Shown piece by piece: positions 1-7,190 of a stretch of 64,000 nt of DNA (the stretch's first letter is position 1; every line of letters starts with the position of its first letter). A program made the position numbers and the translations under genes. Source of the stretch: Thermoleophilia bacterium (GTDB lineage: Bacteria > Actinomycetota > Thermoleophilia > Gaiellales > SKUG01). Location: assembly GCA_025964555.1 (NCBI GenBank), contig JAOPYQ010000026.1, forward strand, positions 1-64,000, read 5' to 3'. The notes beneath the pieces were generated by a model. The model saw nothing but the letters and a program-made list of their open reading frames with translations, did no database searches and had not been told where the DNA came from.

Positions 1-1837
1 ATCCATACGGCTGCGTGTAGCAGTAGCGCAGCTTCTCGAGCTGTGCGGGCAGGAAGCCGAGGTCGGACATGTCGAGCATGACGTTCGACTTGTCGAGCAC
101 GCGGAGCACGGTCTTCTCGCCGTACACCGTCGGCAGCGACGCGACACGAAGGTCGATCGGCTTGTCGCCGACGCGCAGGCCGACGCGGCCGTCCTGCGGC
201 TTTCGCCGCTCGGAGATGTCGAGGCTCGCCATGATCTTGAGGCGGCTCGTGACGCCGTTCTTGAGCTTGCCCGGGACCGTGGTCACGTGCTGGAGAACGC
301 CGTCCTTGCGGAAGCGCACGACCATGTCGTCCGCCTGCGGCTCGAAGTGGAGGTCCGACACGCCGTTGACGACGGCCTGCGTGATGATCTGGTTGACGAG
401 CATCACGGCCGGAGCGTCGGCCTCGGAGTTCTTGATGTCCTCGAGCGGAACGTGCTCGTCGTCCCAGTCGTCGGCCGACGCGGTGGCGTCGGAGACGGCG
501 TCGTCGAGCGAGATCATCCGGCTGATGACGATGTCGATCTGCTCCGGCGAAGCCACCACGACGCGAACGTCGCGGCCAGTCACCAGGCGCAGGTCGTCGA
601 GGGCGAAGACGTTCGTCGGATCGGCCATCGCGACGAGCAGGCTGCCGCCCTGTTCGCCGATCGGGATCACGTCGTAGCGGGAGCACGTGTCGAACGGAAT
701 GAGGCCGAGCGTCTCGCCGCTCAGGGAGATCTCGTTGAGCTCGACGTACTCGATCGTGAGGCGTCGTGCGAGGGCCTTGGCGATGTCGGTCGAAGACACC
801 AAGCCTTCGGAGATCAGGACCTTGCCGAGGCGCTGGCCGGTCTCCTTCTGGATGCGCAGGGCGTGCTCGAGCTGACCCTGGTCGATCATGCCCATGTCGA
901 TGAGCACTTCGCCGATGCGCAGCTTCTTGGCCTGCAGCTGCATCGTCGTGGCGCCCTTGAGCCCCATCGACGCGACGTCCTTCTTCTGACCCACGCCGGG
1001 TGGCGGGCTCGTCGGAGTGGAGACGCGCTGCGGTACGCCCGCATCCGGCGCCATGCCGGTCGGAGCACCTGGAACGCTCATGGCCGCTGGCGCGCCGGGA
1101 GCTGCGGGAGCGCCGGGCATCATCGGAGCGGCGGGCATCTGCGCGGGCGGCATCTCGCCGCCAACGGGCTGCGCGCCCGGGAACGGTACGGCTGGTGCTT
1201 CGGGCGCCATCGGTGCGGCTGCCATCTGGGGCGGCTGTGCGGCGGCCTGCGGCGGCTGGGCGAGGTTGGGCTGTGCGAGCCCGGTCGCGGGCATCGGAGC
1301 GGGAGCGCCATCGGCGGTCGGGGGCTGCTGCGGGAACGCGAGCGCAGCCGGATCTCCGGGCGCTGCCATCGCGGGAGCTGCGAAGGCCGGTGCCGCCATG
1401 GCGGGCTGCTGGGCAGCGCCGGGCTGGGGCGCCGTTCCGGGCTGCGGCGCCATTCCGGGCTGGGGCGCCATTCCGGGCTGCGGTGCCATGGCGGGCTGCG
1501 GCGCCATGCCGGCCGGAGGTGCGAAGGCAGGCTGCTGCGTGGCCGGAGCTGCGACGGGCTGGAAACCTGCGGGCGGAGCGAATTCTGCGGGGGTGCCGGG
1601 CGCGACCATGCCGGGCTGGGCCGGGGCGGCGATCGGTGCCTGGCCGGTGGTCGGGACGAACTGCTGGGGCGGCTGGATCGGTGACATGCCGTCGGGCACG
1701 ACTGCAGGCTGCTGCTGCTGCGGATACGCGGGCGCTGCAACCGGCTGTTCGAAGCCCGTCGCGGGCACGGACGCACTCGGATCCACCGCTCCTGGCGGCG
1801 CCTCCGGGACCTGCTGGAATCCGTTACCTGACTGCAC
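1..1837 (-). CDS. pilB: Type IV pilus assembly / type II secretion ATPase (PilB/GspE family), 3' part outside window
   Basis: Hexameric AAA-type ATPase expected to drive pilus extension or secretion from the cytoplasmic face of the membrane. Residues 1 to about 300 are a Pro/Ala/Gln/Met-rich tail with repeats of the type APQPGM. An MshEN-type domain follows from about residue 302 (RIGEVLIDMGMIDQGQLEHA), then the GspE-type catalytic region with VSDLHFEP near residue 490. The window ends at TQPYG, just before the Walker A motif should appear, so the ATP site cannot be checked. The start is GTG at 1837: an in-frame TGA lies two codons upstream, so no earlier start exists, and it overlaps the end of aroE by 14 nt. 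The family normally lacks such a long low-complexity tail. Confidence 0.88.
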   Translation of the reverse strand, partial: MQSGNGFQQVPEAPPGAVDPSASVPATGFEQPVAAPAYPQQQQPAVVPDGMSPIQPPQQFVPTTGQAPIAAPAQPGMVAPGTPAEFAPPAGFQPVAAPATQQPAFAPPAGMAPQPAMAPQPGMAPQPGMAPQPGTAPQPGAAQQPAMAAPAFAAPAMAAPGDPAALAFPQQPPTADGAPAPMPATGLAQPNLAQPPQAAAQPPQMAAAPMAPEAPAVPFPGAQPVGGEMPPAQMPAAPMMPGAPAAPGAPAAMSVPGAPTGMAPDAGVPQRVSTPTSPPPGVGQKKDVASMGLKGATTMQLQAKKLRIGEVLIDMGMIDQGQLEHALRIQKETGQRLGKVLISEGLVSSTDIAKALARRLTIEYVELNEISLSGETLGLIPFDTCSRYDVIPIGEQGGSLLVAMADPTNVFALDDLRLVTGRDVRVVVASPEQIDIVISRMISLDDAVSDATASADDWDDEHVPLEDIKNSEADAPAVMLVNQIITQAVVNGVSDLHFEPQADDMVVRFRKDGVLQHVTTVPGKLKNGVTSRLKIMASLDISERRKPQDGRVGLRVGDKPIDLRVASLPTVYGEKTVLRVLDKSNVMLDMSDLGFLPAQLEKLRYCYTQPYG

Positions 1838-2744
1838 TCGTCATCACCTCGATCGGAGCCTCGATCCCGAACCACGCCCGAAACGATGCGGCGCCTTGTC
1901 GGACGAGCATCTCTCGTCCGTCGACACCGCGTTCCGGGCGGTCTGAGACCGCGACCATCATCGGCGTCGGTCGCCCATCTCGCCGGTAGGCGAGGTCGAC
2001 GACCAACGTGTCCTCGTGCAGCTGGCTGAGCGCTCGCGGATCGATCGCATCCGCGGGTACGCAGCCAAGCAGTACGTGGGCCGGTTCGCGTATCGGCATC
2101 CGGTCATGGACCTGAAGCGATAGAGCAGGTGCGACAATTCGCAACCGTTCGGCGAGTTGTTCGCCGTTCGCCCGGGTTCGGTTCCAGATGTCGATGCGCG
2201 TCGCGCCCGCGTCGATGCAGGCCACGGCTGCTTCCATCGCCGCTCCCCCGGCCCCGACGACGATCACGCGGCCGTCCTCGAGCGACACGCCGCGATCGGC
2301 GATCGCGCCCGACACGGCGATACCATCCGTGGCCTCGGCATGGATCGCGCCGTCGTCGCCCACGACGAGCGTGTTCGCTACCCCGGTGCGCTCCACCAGC
2401 GCACTGCGACTGTGGGCGATCTCCGCGGCCAGCAGTTTGTAGGGCATGGTGACGTTGCAGCCCCGAAAACCGAGCCTCGGCAGCGCACGCAGACCCTTGG
2501 CCGCGGAGCGTTCGCGCAGCGCCAGCGGAACGTAGAACGCATCGAGCGACAGCGCCTCGAACGCTGCCCGCATCATGCGTGGCGACAGGGAATTCGCGAC
2601 GGCAGCGGCCGTTCCGGCGACGCCGAGCACGATCGGTGCGACGGCGTCCTGGTCCTGGGGGCGGGTCGTGGATGGCACGTCGCCCCATCGGCATCGTCCC
2701 GGTCGAACTTCAACCGCGGCCGATTCGGGCGCATTCGGGCTCAT
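1824..2744 (-). CDS. aroE: Shikimate dehydrogenase
   Basis: NADP-dependent reduction of 3-dehydroshikimate to shikimate in the aromatic amino acid pathway. Visible family motifs are NSLSP (residues 51-55, the HSLSP substrate site with His replaced by Asn), GCNVTMPYK with catalytic Lys103, GVANT (N124), ATDG with D140, the nucleotide-binding VGAGGAA near 163-169 and NRT near 190. The protein is 306 aa as written; the family starts only a few residues before the LGVAGT strand, so GTG at 2678 or 2630 may be the true start (no convincing ribosome-binding site at any of them). It is translationally coupled to pilB downstream (14-nt overlap). Confidence 0.87.
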   Translation of the reverse strand: MSPNAPESAAVEVRPGRCRWGDVPSTTRPQDQDAVAPIVLGVAGTAAAVANSLSPRMMRAAFEALSLDAFYVPLALRERSAAKGLRALPRLGFRGCNVTMPYKLLAAEIAHSRSALVERTGVANTLVVGDDGAIHAEATDGIAVSGAIADRGVSLEDGRVIVVGAGGAAMEAAVACIDAGATRIDIWNRTRANGEQLAERLRIVAPALSLQVHDRMPIREPAHVLLGCVPADAIDPRALSQLHEDTLVVDLAYRRDGRPTPMMVAVSDRPERGVDGREMLVRQGAASFRAWFGIEAPIEVMTSAVR

Positions 2745-2775
2745 GTGCCGAGCCGGAGCGTCCGAAGATCGAATC

Positions 2776-5202
2776 GTGCCCCGTGCCCGACGTTACACGC
2801 ACCTCCACGTGCGCGCGCTCCTCACGTGCGCGGGACTGGCGATGCTCGCATGCGTCGCGCTCGCGACCGGCGTGGCCGGAGGCGCAGCGTCGAACATGAT
2901 CGTCAACGTCGAGATCCCGAGCGCGACGACGCTCATAACGAACGCCTGCCTGCCCAACACAAGCGGCGTGACCGATTTCGGGATCGTCACGCCGGGCAGC
3001 ACGGTGAAGACCTCCAATGACTGCGACGTCACCTTCGGATCCGACAACGACACCGCGTCCCTGCGCATGACCCAGAGCGACGGCATCGGTGACGCGATGG
3101 GGCATCCCACCGACACGTTCACCCGCTTCACCGGGAGCTCGAGTCGCTACAGCGTGCTGCGGGCGTCGGGCACGTACGTCTGGGCACTGCGCAGCACCGG
3201 CGGCCTGCTTCGCAGCGCCGATTCCGGAGCGACGTGGCCAATCTCGCTGTCGGGCCTCAATGTCGGCGGAGGCAACCACTCCTCCCTGTCGCTCCCGCTC
3301 GCGAACGCCGGCTGGATGACCGGCGACGGCACAGGCAAGGTCTACCGCTCCATCAATGCGAACCACGCCACGACGCCGACCTGGAACGTGACCGCCGCGA
3401 ATCCCGGCTTCATCACCGATGGTGTCGCCGGAGTTGACACGCTCGAAGCCTGGGTCGTCGGCGACAACGGTGAGATCGGCCACACCGTCAACGGCGGCGG
3501 CGCGTGGAACACCTCCTACACGTGGCCCGACGACGCAGGCGGTCCGACGGCAGGGTGGACGAACCTGAACGGCATCGAAAGCCTGGACGCCGACAGCTTC
3601 GTCGCGTGGGGCGACGGCGGGCGCGTGATCACCACCACCGACGGTGTGACCTGGAACGACGCCTCCGGCAACAACACGGTGGCGTTCAAGGACGTCGAGG
3701 TCATCTCCGACTCGTTCCTGGTCGGCGTGAGCTCCTCCGGCAGCATCTGGTCGACCACGAATGCGACTGCTGCGATCCCGACATGGACCAACCGCAGCGT
3801 CGACATGATGATGGACCTGCTGGACGTCGAATTCTCCGATCCCCTCAACGGCATGGCGGTCGGCGCCGAAGGCGTACTCGTTCGGACCTCGGACGGAGGC
3901 CTGACGTGGACGCAGGAACACGTGGACTCCTCCAACCCCATGCACGGCCTCGTCCAGGTGAATGCGACCACATGGGTGGCCGACGGTGCCGGGCTCAATG
4001 TGCTCCAGTCGGTGGATTCGGGTGCGACGTGGAACTACGTCGTGACCGGCGCGAAGACGTGGTGGGACGTGAACATGTCGACCCAGGCGGTGGGCTGGCG
4101 CGTCGGCACTGACGGCTCGATCGAGAAGACGACCACGGGCGGAACGGCGTGGACGTCGCAGACCTCGAACACGCCCGCCGATCTCTTCGGCGTGCAGGCG
4201 TTGAGCGAGCAGCGGGCTGTGGCGGTGGGTCGCGACGGCGCGGTCGTGACGACCAGCGACGGAGGTGCGACGTGGACACCTCGAACCTCCGGCGTCACGA
4301 TCGAGCTTCGTGCCGTCAATGCGCTCGGCGGCAACGCGATCTGGGCCGTGGGTGATGGAGGCACGATCATCCAGAGCTCCGACTTCGGAGCGTCCTGGCG
4401 GGTTCGACGCCAGGTCGCGAACATCGACCTGCGCGACGTGATCGTGATGACCCCCTCGATCGTGATCGCCGTCGGCAACAACGGGGTCATGTACCGCACC
4501 ACCGACGGCGGTGCGAGCTGGACCACGGTCGCGCTGCCGACGGGCACGAGCGACATCGACGCGATCGCGGGGCTTCCGACCAACGGCATCGCGACCTATG
4601 CGAGCGCCAGCTTCGCCGTGCGATCCACCGACAACGGCGCTACGTGGGCGACGATGGGCGCCATCGGCGCGACCTTCGCGACCCTGGACCAGCCCACCCC
4701 GAGCGTGCTGGTCGGATCGGCCCAGGGAACCGCGCCGCGCAAGTCGATCGACGGCGGCGTGACCTGGACCACCATGGCCGGCGCATCGAATTACACCAGT
4801 CACTGGACGAACGCGATCGACATGCTCGACCGTGGCACCGGCGTCGGCGTCGGTGACGGCAATCTTGGCGGCACGACCGGACTGACGGGCACCGTCGCGA
4901 ACTACGTGCAGAACACGAGCGACTGGATCGGCGACGGCACGGAAGCGTTCGGCGTCTGCCTGCGCGCGACCACCGCCACACCGAACTGGGCAACCAACGC
5001 CACGTGCGACCAGTCAGCCGACGGAGCCCATTGGCGAGGGGTCCCGACAATCGCAGACAACACGACGGAAGTCGCGAGCACCGGGATCGGCGACGGCAAC
5101 CGCGTCGCGAGCTTCCGCTTTGGGCTTCGCATCGCGCCGTCCGAACCACCTGGCGAGCTGAGCGCCGGTATCACGTTCCTCGTCATCTCTCCTGACGTGT
5201 AG
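2776..5202 (+). CDS. Secreted protein: Ycf48/BNR-like propeller inserted in a beta-rich host domain
   Basis: Predicted exported protein of about 808 aa. The basic N-terminus RARRYTHLHVRALL is followed by a hydrophobic stretch and a signal peptidase-like end near ATGVAGGAAS. The next 70 residues contain DFGIVTPGS and FGSDNDTASLRMTQSDG. A long run of sialidase/Ycf48-type repeats follows, each with a core like TSDGGATWT, which normally fold as a beta-propeller. The last 100 residues (SDWIGDGTEAFGVCLRATT to ITFLVISPDV) resemble the second half of the same host domain. The 44791-46692 protein has the same layout. GTG 2776 was chosen because it gives the same signal peptide length as that paralogue; ATG 2743 is the alternative. 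The gene lies between aroE and mltG on the opposite strand. Ligand and role unknown. Confidence 0.8.
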   Translation: MPRARRYTHLHVRALLTCAGLAMLACVALATGVAGGAASNMIVNVEIPSATTLITNACLPNTSGVTDFGIVTPGSTVKTSNDCDVTFGSDNDTASLRMTQSDGIGDAMGHPTDTFTRFTGSSSRYSVLRASGTYVWALRSTGGLLRSADSGATWPISLSGLNVGGGNHSSLSLPLANAGWMTGDGTGKVYRSINANHATTPTWNVTAANPGFITDGVAGVDTLEAWVVGDNGEIGHTVNGGGAWNTSYTWPDDAGGPTAGWTNLNGIESLDADSFVAWGDGGRVITTTDGVTWNDASGNNTVAFKDVEVISDSFLVGVSSSGSIWSTTNATAAIPTWTNRSVDMMMDLLDVEFSDPLNGMAVGAEGVLVRTSDGGLTWTQEHVDSSNPMHGLVQVNATTWVADGAGLNVLQSVDSGATWNYVVTGAKTWWDVNMSTQAVGWRVGTDGSIEKTTTGGTAWTSQTSNTPADLFGVQALSEQRAVAVGRDGAVVTTSDGGATWTPRTSGVTIELRAVNALGGNAIWAVGDGGTIIQSSDFGASWRVRRQVANIDLRDVIVMTPSIVIAVGNNGVMYRTTDGGASWTTVALPTGTSDIDAIAGLPTNGIATYASASFAVRSTDNGATWATMGAIGATFATLDQPTPSVLVGSAQGTAPRKSIDGGVTWTTMAGASNYTSHWTNAIDMLDRGTGVGVGDGNLGGTTGLTGTVANYVQNTSDWIGDGTEAFGVCLRATTATPNWATNATCDQSADGAHWRGVPTIADNTTEVASTGIGDGNRVASFRFGLRIAPSEPPGELSAGITFLVISPDV

Positions 5203-5327
5203 GACCCGCCGGCACTGACTCACCCGTGACGACGTGGCGGAGCGAGAGTCGCGCGGCGAAGCCGCGCTCGGGATCGGACGATCGAGGAGCCGAGCTTGCT
5301 CGAGCGAACTCGAACTGACGATCGCGA

Positions 5328-5350
5328 GCGGACGGGCGCAGCCCGCCCGC
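5328..5350. repeat. Hairpin in intergenic region, GCGGaCGGGC-gca-GCCCGcCCGC
   Basis: Arms of 4+5 bp separated by one mismatch and closed by a GCA loop, followed by CATGACCGAGCGGAG. A second hairpin with a GAA loop (GCGCGGC-gaa-GCCGCGC) lies near 5252-5268. The hairpin plus the following CATGNCCGAGCG phrase resembles the element at 35365-35391 on the other strand. It lies in the 222-bp gap between two convergent genes and could serve as a terminator or a dispersed repeat. Confidence 0.5.
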
Positions 5351-5417
5351 ATGACCGAGCGGAGCCACGATCGCTACGGCGAGCTCGACACGAGTTTCCG
5401 ACCACCCGTCGTTCGGC

Positions 5418-5433
5418 GGCGGCGTCAGCCGCC
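5418..5433. terminator. Possible bidirectional terminator hairpin GGCGGC-gtca-GCCGCC
   Basis: A perfect 6-bp stem lies between the ends of two convergent genes; the stop codon of mltG (5425-5427) sits in the loop. There is no U-tract, as is usual in G+C-rich actinobacteria. The assignment rests on position and symmetry only. Confidence 0.35.
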
Positions 5434-6762
5434 CTGGAACGGGTGGTTCAGAAACTCGTCGTAGCTCGCCGTGAAGAAGTGCTCGCCCGAGCCGTCCGGA
5501 TTCGCCACGTAGTAGCGGATGTCGTTCGTGATGTCCGCGGGATTCGGCGCAGCGGCGGCCTCGAGCGATGCGCGGCTCGGCGCTGCGATCGGCGTGGGCG
5601 GCAGCCCACCGACCTTGCGCAGGTTGTAGGGGCTGTCCAGCTCGAGCTGGCTCTGCTTGAGCTCCGATTCCCAGAACTCTTTCGACCCCGGCTCGTACAC
5701 GCTGTACTGGTTGGAGGCATCGATGCCGAGCGGCTCGCCACCCTTGAGGCGATTCCAGATCACTGCGGCGACGCGCGGTCGCTCCTTCGGAAGCCGCGCC
5801 TCGCGCTCGATGAGCGACGCGATGATGACGACGTCGTACGGCGTCAGGTTCGCCTTTGCGGCCGCTGTCAGGTCGAGTTCCTGCATGACACCGTCGAATG
5901 CCTCGCGCTGCTTGGCGACGAAGTCCTCGGCCGTGGCGGCGTGCTTGAGCTGGTACGTCGCCGGGAACTGCAGGCCCTCGCGAACGCCGGCCAACGAGAG
6001 CCGATCCTTCGGTACCTTCAGGTACGCCGGGATGGGCTGCGCCTTGACCGCCTTGAGGTACTCGGCGCCCGTGAACGCCGGCAGCACCTTGCCACCGGAC
6101 GTGCCGGCCTCGGCGCGGCTCGCGTCGATCGCCGCGGCGGTCTCCTCCATGCGCTGACCTTCGACGATGGTGATGTCGAACGTCGGCGCTGCGGCCGGAC
6201 CCTTCTCGAGCACCTTGACGATCGTGTCGTAGGACGAGCCGGTCTTCATGTTGTAGGTGCCCGACTTGAACGCCGCGCCGTCGCCGTTGAGCTTGAGCCG
6301 TGCGCGGAAGACCGTCTCGCGATCAACGACATTCGCCTTGGCGAGGATGTCGGCAACGTCAACGGCCGACGATCCCTGCGGGATGACGACCTTGACCGGC
6401 GTGCCGGCCTTGACCTCGGAGCCGCCACCGACGCCGGTGAACGACAGGGCGATCCATCCGAGCCCGCCGATGAGCACGACGGCTGCGATGAGCAGCACCA
6501 GGCTCAGCAGGCGCTGGCCGATGCCACGCTTGCGGCGCGGCGGCGGGGCCGATCCGAAGGCTTCGGGGTGCGGCGCGTCGATGCGGCGGGTGCCGATCGC
6601 GCGCTGCTGCTGGTCACCGTTGCGCGGAGAAGTCACCCGCGCATCATACGTGTCGGTGCCGAACCGGCCGCGTCGGCGCGAGCGCGTAGGCGCTGCCGCC
6701 TCGGCGAAGCTCGAGCCCCATTCCATGGCCTGTGGGCGATCGCCCCGTCCGAACAGCCTCAT
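5425..6762 (-). CDS. mltG: Endolytic peptidoglycan transglycosylase MltG
   Basis: Membrane-anchored lytic transglycosylase that cleaves nascent glycan strands (YceG family). The 445-aa product has a cytoplasmic, Arg-rich N-terminus, one membrane segment at about 83-107, a LysM-like region near 115-190 and the catalytic domain. IIASLIEREA carries the catalytic Glu (E319), and the C-terminal SPYNLRKVGGLPPTPI is the family signature. ATG 6762 was chosen because it overlaps the ruvX stop as ATGA and is preceded by GGGAGG about 9 nt upstream; an upstream in-frame start at 6783 would lie inside ruvX. It is the third gene of the alaS-ruvX-mltG operon. Confidence 0.93.
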   Translation of the reverse strand: MRLFGRGDRPQAMEWGSSFAEAAAPTRSRRRGRFGTDTYDARVTSPRNGDQQQRAIGTRRIDAPHPEAFGSAPPPRRKRGIGQRLLSLVLLIAAVVLIGGLGWIALSFTGVGGGSEVKAGTPVKVVIPQGSSAVDVADILAKANVVDRETVFRARLKLNGDGAAFKSGTYNMKTGSSYDTIVKVLEKGPAAAPTFDITIVEGQRMEETAAAIDASRAEAGTSGGKVLPAFTGAEYLKAVKAQPIPAYLKVPKDRLSLAGVREGLQFPATYQLKHAATAEDFVAKQREAFDGVMQELDLTAAAKANLTPYDVVIIASLIEREARLPKERPRVAAVIWNRLKGGEPLGIDASNQYSVYEPGSKEFWESELKQSQLELDSPYNLRKVGGLPPTPIAAPSRASLEAAAAPNPADITNDIRYYVANPDGSGEHFFTASYDEFLNHPFQGG

Positions 6763-7187
6763 GCGTCCTGCCTCCCGATCCACGACTCCAGCAGGTGGCT
6801 CGCCGCCAGCGAGTCGCGCGATGCGCCACTGCCGGTCTCCACCACCGTCCGGTCAGCCATCCGTGACGTGAACCGCTCGTCGTGCAGCTCGATGGGCACG
6901 TCCACGTGCTGCGCGAGCCGCGCCGCGAACGAGCGACTTCGCGCCGCCTGCGGCGATTCCGCGCCTTCCAGGCCCATGGGGAGTCCCACGACGATGCGGG
7001 TCACCTCGAAGGATGCGACCAGCGCGGCGATGCTAGCGAGGCCGTCGGACGAGTTCGCCTTGGGTACCGCCTCGTGCGGCTGCACCACGGTGCGCGTCGG
7101 ATCGGTCATCGCGACGCCGGTTCGCTTCTTGCCGAAGTCGAGCCCCAGCACGCGGCCGGTCTCGGGACTGCCATGCGCGTTCGCCAT
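6759..7187 (-). CDS. ruvX: Putative pre-16S rRNA nuclease / Holliday junction resolvase-like RuvX (YqgF)
   Basis: RNase H-fold protein of 142 aa, normal for the family. Motifs seen: LGLDFGKKRTGVA with the first acidic residue D17, IVVGLPMGLEG in the middle, and LHDERFTS followed by the C-terminal RDSLAASHLLESWI. Family members are implicated in 16S rRNA 5'-end processing. The start is ATG 7187, three bases after a possible GTG at 7190 and immediately downstream of the alaS stop. The 3' end overlaps mltG by 4 nt, so alaS, ruvX and mltG are probably co-transcribed and translationally coupled. Confidence 0.92.
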   Translation of the reverse strand: MANAHGSPETGRVLGLDFGKKRTGVAMTDPTRTVVQPHEAVPKANSSDGLASIAALVASFEVTRIVVGLPMGLEGAESPQAARSRSFAARLAQHVDVPIELHDERFTSRMADRTVVETGSGASRDSLAASHLLESWIGRQDA

Positions 7188-7190
7188 CAC

